Both the position numbers and the translations under genes were made by a program. Shown in pieces: positions 11,820 through 23,600 of a DNA stretch of 64,000 bases; position 1 is the first letter of the stretch; every line of letters begins with the position of its first letter. The notes under the pieces were generated by a model. That model was not told where the DNA came from and ran no database searches. It was given only the letters and a program-made list of their open reading frames with translations. The DNA is taken from contig CM046299.1 in the NCBI GenBank assembly GCA_025267735.1, forward strand, positions 21,412,232 through 21,476,231, in the 5' to 3' direction. The stretch is from Mactra quadrangularis (lineage: Eukaryota > Mollusca > Bivalvia > Venerida > Mactridae).

Positions 11820-12382
11820 GGCAGTGTTCTCATGTATACGCACACGTCATCCGCGTCCAGAAATTGAAAAATAACGCTCTCATAACTTTTTCTAGAAGTG
11901 TTCAGATGTGTACGCGTCCTTCATCCGCCTTCCGCGTCCTTCATCTGCGTCCGCTTTGAATCGCTCACTGCTCGATTTTTGACGTGTACGCGGACAGACG
12001 CGGATAGTAGATAGGCAGAACAACATGTCAAAGCAAAAGCTGATTTGTAAAAAGTGAGCGAGAAAATAATGTAATAGATGTGTCAACGTGATTATTTGTT
12101 CAAACCAAGTCTAACAGATTACGAAAACGCCGATATAACAAAAAATACTTGGGAGCCAATAGTGGAGACTATTGAAATTGATGTTAAATGTAAGTAATTC
12201 AATTTATTATGCTAAAGGTGACATGACTAACTCTGCTCTGCTGATTTGACCACTTTATTCATTTCTCATCAAGAAATTTCATATATAAAATACATTTGAC
12301 GGATGACGGACGTGTGTACATGTGAACCCACTGCGCGGATGACGGACGCGGATGGCTGATGCGTACACATGTGAACACCGCC
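11820..12382 (+). mobile_element. PIF/Harbinger-type MITE with 3-bp TAA duplication
   Basis: The ends are GGCAGTGTTCTCATGTATAC and the inverted form of GGCGGTGTTCACATGTGTAC. The flanking TAA at 11817-11819 is repeated at 12383-12385. A 3-bp TWA duplication is characteristic of PIF/Harbinger. Near each end the word CATCCGCGTCC and its inverse recur as sub-terminal repeats. The 563-bp element keeps a mini-ORF described separately. Confidence 0.8.
12078..12197 (+). CDS. 39-aa MADF/Myb-SANT-like fragment in Harbinger MITE
   Basis: The ATG at 12078 opens 39 codons ending in TAA at 12195-12197. The peptide contains DYLFKPSLTDYENADIT followed by NTWEPIVETIEIDVKC. This fits the start of a MADF or Myb/SANT-like domain, with a YLxxPxxxDY segment, then a key W and an amphipathic helix. 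Harbinger elements usually encode such a DNA-binding protein beside the transposase. The codons near the end (AAATGTAAGT) could also be a splice donor, in which case this is a stranded first exon. Its host element has lost the rest. Function today is doubtful. Confidence 0.45.
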   Translation: MCQRDYLFKPSLTDYENADITKNTWEPIVETIEIDVKCK

Positions 12383-12613
12383 TAATGGTAAAATATTTTC
12401 CATTACACCAACAACTAAGACAATCGTAAAACATATCACATGTTTGTGTTATTGTCATCCTGAGCGTCCCTCGTCGTGGATTTGTTCATTGTATTGTTAT
12501 TATAAACAGTTTTTTGTTTAATTTGTTCGAACTATACTTTACAACCTTAATATTTCGCACTGTCCTACCTTTGGATTGGTTTATTTTAATGTTTACACAA
12601 ACATGCGATGTAA

Positions 12614-12643
12614 TTTTGTACGAACTATATAGTTCGTACAAAA
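12614..12643. repeat. Perfect 30-bp palindrome
   Basis: The half-site TTTTGTACGAACTAT is followed without spacer by its exact reverse complement. It is the centre of a larger imperfect inverted repeat: the segments at about 12575-12628 and 12629-12685 are reverse-complement copies with scattered mismatches. Confidence 0.85.
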
Positions 12644-12989
12644 AAAACACTGTTTATGTAAACAATACAATGAACTAATCGACGACAGGGAATGTCAGGA
12701 TGACAATGAAAAATATTATTTAAATATGTTTAATAAGTGTTTTGTTGGAGTAGTGGTTATGCGTTCTACCAATACAAGCATGATTGGCCAAAGGGTGGTG
12801 GTTTATCCGCTACACTAATTTTGTTAAAATAAACTATACAACTTAAATTTTCAACACTGCCTACCTCTGGAATGAATTAGTTCATTTTTAATGTTTACAC
12901 AAACACGTTTTGTTATTTTGTACGCACTACAGTTCATTGAATCGTTGCATTGTTTTCATAAACATGGTTTTGTTTTTGTACGAACTGTA

Positions 12990-13940
12990 CAGTATGCGAG
13001 TCATCTATTAGTCCAGTCTTCTGTGCAAATAATAATGTTCATTAAGAGTGTTGAAATGTAACATTCGGAACATCTCGACCATTTATTGAATGCATTACCT
13101 CTTAAGGTTTCGTAAGTGATCAACCATTTAAATGGTCAGGACTGTTAAAACCATTGGCAATTTTACTTTAGCGCGGTGATGATAACATCAAAATGCTCTT
13201 ATTTTATTTTAATTCTAATCGACTGACATGCAATTTTGCCAAGTTATTCCATGAGCGTTATCTTTTAGAAAAAAACCCCACTAGAACCCCGATCCCAGTT
13301 ATAATGTAAACGATGGGGGCGGAGCATTTTTTTGGCTAAAGTGTCAGTTATTTTCAGAAACTGAATCAATTTGCGCCATTTTCTGTACTCAATGACCTCA
13401 ATAAGGTCCTGTGACGTTCATTTGGAAGGGAAGTCTAGACACGTGTACACGATATTGAACAGTAAAGGTTTAATATTTGAATTTGAACTTTGAAAATAGT
13501 ACCGTCCGCATAATTAAGTCCCAGGGTATATTAGGGATTTTGAGCAGACTAAAGTATTAGCCACTTTATGCACTCAGGATAAGGCAGGAATAACTACAAT
13601 GCTTAAGCTTTATTTTAATTGTATTTATTGTTATTTTTTTCATGCGTTATGCATTGCCACCCATAATTACAGTTACACTTTTGTTTTCAGGGAGAAATGC
13701 CATTATAAATCTGAACTAAATTTTAACTGAACATTTTGTATTATTAAAAATCCAGCCTTTATACAAGTAGAAATATAATTATGGATGGCAAGACGGTATC
13801 ATTATATATATATTTCAATAAATGTGTGTTATAAAACATTTTATATAAAGTATAAGTAACACTGTCAATCTTTCATGATAAGCCTATATACTTCCAACAG
13901 CGCCCTGAAATGAAAAAAGTATAAAGTAAACAATAAATGC
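12990..13940. other. Intergenic, no gene or clear repeat seen
   Basis: The only recognisable item is ACATTCGGAACATCTCGACC near 13072, a relative of the hAT-like MITE terminus found elsewhere in the window. No exon with convincing splice sites was found. Confidence 0.5.
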
Positions 13941-13944
13941 TAAT

Positions 13945-14165
13945 AAAAATAATGATGATGATAATGATTTAAATGATAATGATGATGATGTTGACGATGA
14001 TGAATGATGACGTTAACGATGTTGATGATGTTAAATGTGTTGATGATTATGATGATCATGATGATGATGATCATGATAATGATGATGCTGATGGCGATGA
14101 TAAATGATGATGATGACGATGTGGATAATGATGATGCTGATGATGCTGCTGCTGATGATGATACA
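13945..14165 (+). repeat. GAT/GATGAC microsatellite
   Basis: About 220 bp of imperfect (GAT)n with GAC, AAT and GCT interruptions. It creates stop-poor frames on both strands (Met/Asp-rich one way, Ile/His-rich the other) that are not genes. Confidence 0.9.
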
Positions 14166-14354
14166 AAAAAACTTTTTTGTCGATAACATATTTGGTGTAA
14201 AAATAATTTCAAAATCGTCCCCAATATATAGTTCATGCTTAAAGGTACTTGATAGATTTATTCAAATGTTTTCATTTTTACAAATATCACTCAGTGTCTG
14301 CAATTAGTGATCAGTTATCCTTCCAACTAGATAAAGTCTGAGGCAATAGGCAAA

Positions 14355-14612
14355 TAGTTCTATGTAAGGATAATGAAATATTTTATCCAATATCTTTCGT
14401 GTTAATTAAGATATTAACGCGACTGATGAAATTTAGTTCTTCTACAAATCAATAATTTGCTTGAATTTCAAACAAAATAAATGATTTACAAAAAGGTATT
14501 TAAGATTGATTGTGTCAAATTGACATTGAAAAAATAAGTGTAGAATCCGAGTAATCAAACTGATTAGACCTAGCTATTTGAAGAGTATGCGAAGAAAAAT
14601 AACTGACTAATG
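14355..14612. repeat. Dispersed repeat shared with 51508-51738
   Basis: Both copies contain TCTATGTAAGGATAA or a near match, TTAATTAAGATATTAAC, TTTAGTTCTTC or similar, a block ending CAAATTGACATTGAA, and GAAGAGTATG, in the same order and orientation. The second copy is in an intron of the MCT-like gene. No termini were defined. Confidence 0.6.
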
Positions 14613-15276
14613 TCATTTTGGCAGCTTCAACAATTAAGTGTAGTGTTGTTAAATGAAATAAAATTTAAAAATTAAATTATTATATATTAGAATAAATGAC
14701 ACCACAAAAACAGAGATAAAGCAAGATTGAAACTGGCAATTAGTCATTCTATTATATTCGTACAATCTTTGTTATGTCAACAAGAAAAGTATTTACACTC
14801 GTGGCCGTAACATTTTCAAAATAAAATCAAACATATACCAGAATAAAATCAGAGCATTGAAAACACAGTATGAACGATGATATAAAATGTCTGATGCTGG
14901 GATCTTTGGAAAAAGCATCGGGTAAAACAAATTCATTAGAACAGGAAAAAAGCAGAAAACACTCTCGTACCCGGAGAATACTATAAGTTGAATGTGAGAG
15001 TGACTTCCAATGAGGGGGTTTGTTACCATAAGCGAAATGTGTATACATAAAGAGAAGGTACAATTTTGGGTCACTGCATTCGTCATCCGAATCGAATTGT
15101 GTCCGCACCGTCTTTTCTATACACTTAAACATGTTATCCGTATATCTGAAATAACAGAACAAAAGAGAGTTATAAACATAGATATTTAATCAATAACATT
15201 ATTATGGAGATTTCTTAAGTACGTGTAATTACAGTCACCATTGCATATATGTGTAAAATTCATTGGCCGATTAAAG

Positions 15277-15350
15277 CTACAGTCCCATAAACATAAAAAT
15301 AGCCGTAAGGGCACCGTACGGGCGCCGTACGAACTCTTGCGTACCTGTGT
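15277..15350. other. Short insertion in copy B bounded by a direct repeat
   Basis: Relative to copy A (about 562-588), copy B has about 100 extra bases. The flanking word GTAAAATTCATTGGCCGATT occurs twice (near 15251 and 15352) and only once in copy A. The extra DNA contains the near-repeat CCGTACGGGCGCCGTACG. Confidence 0.6.
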
Positions 15351-18300
15351 AAAATTCATTGGCCGATTAAAGGAGTATACCAATCGGAAGCTTACATAAG
15401 GAGCGCCTTCGATTATAAATCAGTGTATCAAAACTCGAACTAAACACTGATCGAATGGACTTTTGGTTTAACTAAGGTGACATGATCTAGTTCCAATGGT
15501 TGAACCAAACAAAACCGGCCATTCCTCTTGTTTCAAGATGGCGACAATACGCACATTTGTTTTCAGTGTTTTGGAGTTTAATGAATTTATGATCTAATTG
15601 AAACTCGCCAGAATTAACAAGTTTAGATATTGGTGTACGTGATTTTTTTATTTTAACTTGGCGCATTGATTTAACAAAAGAAAAGTATACCTGTCAAAAT
15701 AGGAATGGATAAATACATAATTACTATCATTTATATGTAATATACAATGCGAGAAGTTTACTAAAACAAGAAAACTTTTAAGTCATCTCGAATATTTAAT
15801 TCATGAATCATTGACCGGCATGGAATGCTGCTAAACGGCTCATTAAACAAAATAAAGGTACTTAGTGTCTATACCAACACATGCAACCAATTGTGCAAAA
15901 TAATCTGAAATTACAGTGACATAAACCTGCATTAACGGTAACATGGAATAAGCGGTCACCTACTAAAAGTGGACAGTCTGGCTTCCTCCCGACGAGAATC
16001 GTTGACTATTGCACCAGGAATAAGCGGTCATCTGGTGCCTGTGGCCAGCAGCCAGTCATTTTCTCTAAAAACGGTCAATTTACCTGGTATATACGGTCAC
16101 TCACGACCGCGATTTTTTTCAAATTTTTGATTTACAACTTGTCATCTAAGTTTCATAATCTTAGTGGACGTGTGAAATACCAACGCTTTCACAGCAGATT
16201 ATCGATTTTAACGACGATGTATTGACGGGAACAATTTAATAACAATTTAATAATGATAAAAATGATCATTATATGTCAATGTTTTTGTTTGAAAAATTAC
16301 TAAAGGTGCCGCTTAGTTTCATTGATCGTTCGACAAATTGCATAAGTTAGCTCAACTCGAGAAAGTCTTATAATTGCAATTTGTTGTAATCAAAATTCCG
16401 CATGTTTGTTTATAGTCGAATAGTTTGAATAACCCCCGTGTCTTTGTTAAAGACTATCAGTATTTAATTTGCAGCCACATATTTCTTCGAAAAATCGTCA
16501 ATTTACCTGAATTCAGCGGTCACGGTCCAATAATCTTTTTAATTAACAGCTTGTCACAAACAATGTTATCAACCAATCCAGTTGATTCTTAAACAGACAA
16601 AACTAATGATATAAGCATCGTCACGTGACGTTTGATTTCCGATTTACAAATGACACTTGTCCTCTTTAAAATCAATTAATAATAAGCTTTACACAAACAC
16701 TTAATCCGCTCTTTTTACTCTATTTGTTTAATTTCACGTGATGAGAATGTTGTCTTCGATTTGACAACAAGCAGTTACAATTAATTTCAATACTTAAGAT
16801 AAATTTATTCTTTATTTCTAATTCAAATAATTTTGTGAGCTAAACTTCCGAAAATACGGAAATTGACCGGGTTACGGGTTTATAACGTAAACAACATGGC
16901 GGCAGCGTCATCGAGTACGTAACCGCGCTTTGATCGAACCTGTTTTCAAATAATTAGACATATTTAAAGCTAATTTCAATGTTAAAAACAAAGAGTAATG
17001 TTATACCCAATGTTATTTGATCCCAATTATTACGCGAAAGCATGTCATTTAACATTGTACTGCATACAAATGAAAGTCCTTCGACAATGACGAATTTTTG
17101 TATGTCAGAATGAACTGCTTGAAGCAGTTTAATAAAATCTGTTCTAAGCGGTCACCTACTGTAAGCGGCCAATCCGGCCATTTCCCGTCACTGGCCGCTT
17201 AATGCAGGTTACTCTGTATTAGTATTCAACCGTCAGTGAGAGGCTTTTCCGTTCCCTTCCCTAGAGCTAGGGCTTTTACGATACGTCAGAAGCGTATCGC
17301 GTTATATTGCAATACGCTGGCATCGTATCGCGATACGTACCACGATATAGTGTGGGCTTTTAGATTCGTTGTGTATCCGCTGTATTTAACAGAAACATAG
17401 CAAATCTTACATGCAGCTACGGATAGAATCTAGCCTCTTTAAGTATTTATAGCGATTTAAGGTATACAATCCCTAACTCCCAAATTTTTAGACCATTGAA
17501 ATATTACATCTAGAGCAATAATGTTTGCTGTTTTTTATTGTTTAGGATGTCCCTAAACTTTTCACCAGAAAAAATCTTCAAATTAAATACAAAATTAATA
17601 GTTGTGGCATGTTTAAGATTATGCCCCCTTACTGCTGAAAATAGAAAATCTCGAAAAGTGTTGAATCATTTATAGACATTTATTTAAACATAAAATCAAT
17701 GTTAACATTATAGGAATGGTATCAATCAAACACATATGTGTAAACAAGTAAACATCTAATGCAATTTGCCAAGTTTGTATTGTTTTTTCTGAAAATTACG
17801 ACCTCTGAAGTCCTCGGCAAGGGTCAAATAAGCCTACAAAACTATCAACATGACATTTTTAACACATCATAAAAAATTAAATAGGGAATCAATATTCACC
17901 AAACTTGCACAATCTTGTCTTATATGATAGTTAATACTTGAGAAAAAATATGAGCGACTTTTACCGCATACTTTTTGAGAAACAGTTAATGAGATTATCA
18001 ACATTCTCGGAAAAGTGTTAATTTCAAGCACTAAAATAGCATGGAATATGTATTTAGTAAATTTCAAAATGTAACAACATCAACAAAACTTACACAATAT
18101 GTTCCTATATTATAAACAATGTCAGAAAAGAAAATTCAACAATATTCTAAGCATGCTAGGAAATATAGAAGATCCAACTTTTAGGCCAAGGCATAAAATT
18201 TCTGTTTCACGAAATTTGAAAAAAATGAAATGATGAATTTTATCTTCTTTAGTGTCAAAATTATATCTCAAATGAAAGGTGCTACTATAGAAAACTAATT

Positions 18301-19780
18301 GCAATATAATTTATACATACTTACAGAAAAAATAGGTCAAATCATAAAAATAACTTTACAGTAGTGACTCGAAATATAGATATTTTTCGCTAATTTTGTA
18401 ATAAAAATGTTCAAGTACAAATCACTCCTACAATTTCAGTACAATACACTTTTACTCAAGTAGGCTTTATTGAAGCACAATTATAAAGTGACATTACTAT
18501 ATTGTTCTTTTCAATCTTAAAAATGTACAGCTGTTCCTATATTATTTTATGCATATCAAATTTATATAAATCTTCATGTACACAAGCACAAAAAATGGAA
18601 AAAAAACTTATCTAGTTTTCACCAGGTAAACATAATCAAAATCATGAATTTCTAAATAATGAATGATTAACAACATGATACCCTAGTAGCTGCAATATTG
18701 TAAAGCTGAAATTATCATTTGAATAATGCACTACATAAAACATATAAATAATTTCAACATGTCACAAGTTATTACGCATATTAAATGACCCACAATCAGT
18801 GCATTTATATTTATTTACTTAGATTATTCAAGTATTCAGCTTGTTTTGGGATGACACTTTCAAGAATTATTTTTGTATTTGTCATGCACGGTTGACCTAG
18901 GCTGTTTGTCATTGACATTGTGTTTAAAAAGTCCATCTTCTCCATCAAATCGGTCAAGGTTCAGCCCAGACATAGCAATATTTTCAGCTTTTGTCATCCG
19001 TTGCAAATACCACTAGAAATAAGAACTTTAAAAGAAGATATGTTCCTAGTCTTTTCTCTAGAATTTAGGTTATTATAGAACGCAACTGATGAAGAAACAA
19101 AAATGAACTAAAATCTCTCATTGTCAAGGTAATGTTGGAGCAAATAACTGAGAGCCCAAGAATCACCAGCAGCAGCATGAGCATTGTATTTAATATAAAA
19201 ATAATCAGAGACTAGGGAGTCTTGTTTATATATGCAGTCCTACTAATATACACTTCATGACATAGAGCTAAAGAATAACAAATATCAATAGCACACTATG
19301 AAAATCTGTCAAATGGATTCACTTTGAAACTAACACAGGAAAATCAAATCTTTTTTCATTCTGGGCTGTAAGAATGACATAACCAATTTTTTAGAGCCAC
19401 TCGATGAAACTGTCTCAAGCTGTATTGATGTCAACTGTTGACACTAGTGATCTGTTCACAAACATTTTGTCACCAACCATAGACATTCCTGTGATCAATT
19501 GTGTTGCTGCAGTAATAGGAATCAATGACTGCATATAAGGTGAAGGGTATAATCTGACCAACAACACCAACCTGAGTTGAGTTATCTACACTATCTGAAA
19601 CAGAGACAAGTAGAATGACTTTACTAAATGATATAATTTAAACAAGGAATTTTTCTTCAATATATAGGTACAATATTGACATACCCATTGACAAACACAG
19701 TACCTATGCATGATGAAGACTGTCTCAACAGTTATAGAAACAAAAAATACACAACTTGCAGCATTAGGTAAATCCCTTGA

Positions 19781-20608
19781 CCAACATCTGTATTTTCAAG
19801 AAGTAAATTGTTTTTATGTATCATCAATACTGCTGAGAAAATCAAAAATTTTAAAGATATAATCATCAAACTCAAAAATAATTCTTGTACTTACTTAGAT
19901 AATATTAAATTACACCAACATGTGTCACAACTTCAAAATAAAATCGACCAAATTGAAAATCAATCTAGGAGGAACAATTTACGTTTTGGTGGTATTGCTG
20001 GTCAAATTAATGAAAAATGGGAAGTCACTGAACAAAAATTACGCAATTTCTTGAGAAATGTACTTAATTTTGGAGAACAGGCGGACCAATTTGATATTGA
20101 AAGAGCCCACAGAGTAAAATCGAATGACCCGAACATGTGTACTATAATAGCCAAATTTGCACGTTTTAAGGATACGCAAACAATATTAGAAAAGGCTAAT
20201 GAAGTTTACAAAAGTGGGCGTAACCATCAAACCTCAGTGTATAATGATTATAGTGATCGAGTGGAACGTCACCGTAGATTATTAGGTGAACGGATGTTGC
20301 AAGAGCGACGACAAGGAAACTATGCAGTAATCCGGTTCGACAAACTGATTGTGAATGATTCCATTTATAAATACGACGACCTTAACGAACAGATCATCTT
20401 TATTGGAAACAGACGACCTACAAGACGTCCACGTGTGCACTCACCACGTGGTATAATAAACAATAACAATACCCAACGATTGGCTCCTCGTTTTGGCGGG
20501 AATGACCACTCTCGACCACGTGATACACCAGGTGATATAAATGAACCAATCAGAGACATTACACAAACTTCATTGAGCGATCTTCTTTCTGATTCGCCGA
20601 TCGACTAG
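19781..20608 (+). CDS. LINE ORF1 (L1-type RNA-binding protein), 5' truncated
   Basis: ORF1 proteins of this type form trimers, bind the element's RNA and act as nucleic-acid chaperones. The frame shows an N-terminal coiled-coil segment (LHQHVSQLQNKIDQIENQSR), then RRNNLRFGGI, then an RRM-like core with FDIERAHRV and TIIAKFARFKDTQTIL. The C-terminal domain contains RLLGERMLQERRQGNYAVIR and FDKLIVND. These are the signature blocks of the L1 ORF1 family. No ATG precedes the conserved part, so the N-terminus was lost by 5' truncation or uses another start. It ends with a TAG at 20606-20608, and the same frame stays open for the next 1153 codons. Confidence 0.8.
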   Translation, partial: PTSVFSRSKLFLCIINTAEKIKNFKDIIIKLKNNSCTYLDNIKLHQHVSQLQNKIDQIENQSRRNNLRFGGIAGQINEKWEVTEQKLRNFLRNVLNFGEQADQFDIERAHRVKSNDPNMCTIIAKFARFKDTQTILEKANEVYKSGRNHQTSVYNDYSDRVERHRRLLGERMLQERRQGNYAVIRFDKLIVNDSIYKYDDLNEQIIFIGNRRPTRRPRVHSPRGIINNNNTQRLAPRFGGNDHSRPRDTPGDINEPIRDITQTSLSDLLSDSPID

Positions 20609-23600
20609 GAAAGTGGCCGAAGCCTACTACATGATTACTCATGTGGAAATACAAAAACATATTTACGTATATTATCATGGAACATTGGCGGGTTAAAAAA
20701 ATACTGTGACAATGATGAACTTAAACATTTTCTTTGTCAATATGATATTATATGTCTATGTGAGACATGGAGTAGTGTACATAATGAATACGATAATTTT
20801 TTAGATTCATACATACATTATGACTTTGTACGTTCTATGTTGCCTACTGCATTACGCAATAGCGGAGGTATTAGTGTATTCATTAGTGCTGCCATACATA
20901 AACTGAACATTATAACTAGAATTTACACATCATTTAGCAATTGTATTGTTTTATATTTGAATCTATCAAGCATTTATGATTGTAATAATGTTATATTATA
21001 CTTCACATATATATCACCCGAAGGTTCTTCATATTATGATAGAATGTATTATAATAATGGTATATCTCATATGTTTGAACATTTTGAAACAATTCGAGAA
21101 GATTATGGGGATATAGAATTATTTTTGGCGGGAGATTTCAACTCACGAACCAAAAACTTTTTGGATTACATTCCTAATGACAATCTTGAATATATTTATG
21201 GTGATACCGAATATGAGGGTAGTAATTTTGACCTTTTACGCAATAACAAGGATTGTATAAGGGGAAATAATTTTGGAAAGGCTTTAGTAAATTTTTGTTG
21301 TATATTCGATGTTCATATCTTAAATGGAAGGTTTGACGATGATAGACATGGAGAATTTACTTGTTTTTCGAATGACGGTGCTAGTGTTGTTGACTATATG
21401 ATAGCGTCTCCAAATCTTTTTCATTATATTACTAGTTTTAAAGTTTGCGACAGGGATGACTCTGACCATTTTCCTATTTCCTGTGTTTTTGAATTAAATA
21501 CAATCAAAATACCACAAACAGATGAATCTCACTATGATACAGGGTTTTTACAAAGTAATAGTTCAAGACTACGTTGGAATAACAACAAACTTGAAACTTT
21601 TTATAACAATTTTAAAACAATTTTGCAATCAAAAAATAATGTCTTACTACAGTCTTTAAATAACGATATTGATGTTTTTATCGACATTATGACTAATATT
21701 TACCACCAAGCCGGTGAATGTATGAAAATACGCAAGACTTTTTTAACTAACCAACCTCCATGGTGGGATAATGAATGTTATGACTTGAAACGCATAAAAT
21801 ATAACTTATTAAAATGTTTTCGAAACACTAACAGTCAACAAGACTTACGAAACTATAAGAATAGCCGTAATAATTTTAAGAACTGTTGTAGAATAATAAA
21901 ATGTGAATACCAACATAATAACAGGTTGAAATTAGTTAATTGTCAAGATGCATGTTCATTTTGGAAACAGCTTAAAAGCTATAAATCTAAAAACATAATG
22001 ATAAGTAATAGTATTACCTCTAATGAGTGGTTAGTATATTTTAAAAGTTTATTATATGAAAAAGACGCAATAAGCGTTGACCCCAACATAAACAATACAC
22101 ACATATATGCTGATGAAAGCGCAAATTCATTAAATGAACCGTTTTCTCTCCCCGAAGTTGAATCTATCATTAATAAACTAAAAAATAATAAAAGTTCAGG
22201 ATTAGATGGAATCCAAGCAGAATTTTATAAATATACATCTGTTGATGTAAGTCAATACTTCGTCCTATTGTTTAATCACATTTTATCTACAGGTACATTT
22301 CCTAAATCATGGGGTCAAAGTATTATATGTCCAGTATTTAAATCAGGGTCCAAGACATCTACTAGCAATTACAGAGGTTTATCAATTACTAATACTATGT
22401 ACAAAATATTCTCAGGTGTTATTAACAAAAGATTATATGAATGGGATGAGGAAAATAATAAAATTAATGAGTGCCAAGCGGGTTTTAGACGTAATTATTC
22501 AGCAATAGACAATGTTTTCTGTCTTCAAGCAATGGTACAAAAATATTTGTCGAAAAAAGGCGGTCGATTCTATTGTTTATATGTCGACTTTAGAAAGGCG
22601 TTCGATAAAATTAATCATGAACAATTGTTTTTATCTCTTCAAAAAGTCGGATTGCATGGTAACTTTCTCAGAGTGTTAAAACTTATGTATACAAATCTTT
22701 ATTCTTGTGTCAAGACTTCCGATGGAATAACAGGTTCATTTCCATGTAATATTGGAACGCGTCAAGGTGACAAATCTAGCTCTACAATTTTCATCTTGTT
22801 CATAAATGAACTATATACACTTTTAAGAGAAAAATGTAGCTCCGGTATATTTATTACAAATAATATTCCTGATATACTATGTTTAATGTTTGCAGATGAT
22901 GTTGCTAATTGCGCAGAAACTGTTTCCTTATTACAACAACAATTAAATGCTATTGATACTTTCTGTCACAACACTGGAATGGAAATTAACCTAGAAAAAA
23001 CCGAAATTATTGTTTTCCGTAACGGTGGCCCTTTACGTAATTATGAGAAATGGTATTATCGTGGAAAAACTATTAATATTACGTCAATATACAAATACAT
23101 GGGGCTTATTTTCTCTCCTCAATTATCATGGAATCATGCAAAGGAAAAATTAGCATCACAAGCACATAAAGCAATCTTAGCATTAAAACATTATCAAAAA
23201 CCGTTTGGATATTTTCCAACAAAAGAATTATTCAAAATTTTTGATCATATGATCAAGCCAATTTTATGTTACGGTTCTCAAATATGGGGCTATGAATATT
23301 GTCATATTATAGAGTCTGTACATACTAATTTATGTAGAAAACATCTAGGTTTAAGAAGAACCACCAATTCTTGTATGATATTGGGTGAATGTGGTAGATT
23401 ACCTCTTAGTATTACATATATTACTAATTGTATAAGATATTTTTGTAAACTATTAAATATGTCTTCCGAACGCTATCCAAAGCAATGTTATTTGATGTTA
23501 AAATCCATTGATGATGCTGGTAGAACATGTTGGGCAACAAAAATTAAGAATTTATTATATATGTATGGATTTGGGTATATTTGGATTTCTCAGGAAATAG

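Larger units (their letters stand above)
11440..12990. repeat. Broken family of inverted repeats around a Harbinger insertion
   Basis: Segments near 11480-11580, 11640-11816, 12530-12700 and 12730-12960 are copies, in both orientations, of one unit containing GGTGGTGGTTTATCCG, ACTAATTTTGTTAAAT and AATGTTTACACAAACA. The unit at 11765-11816 continues at 12386 after the Harbinger MITE, so that MITE landed in an already present copy. Some units contain GTTGGTATAATGGTAAAGCG, which resembles a tRNA A box. Confidence 0.6.

Noticed and set aside
13940..14307. Asp/Met-rich and Ile/His-rich frames
   Set aside because: Translation of the GAT microsatellite on both strands.
18860..19013. Intact C-terminal exon of a transposon protein
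   Set aside because: On checking base by base, an extra A near 18960 shifts the frame, so it is recorded as a relic and not an intact exon.
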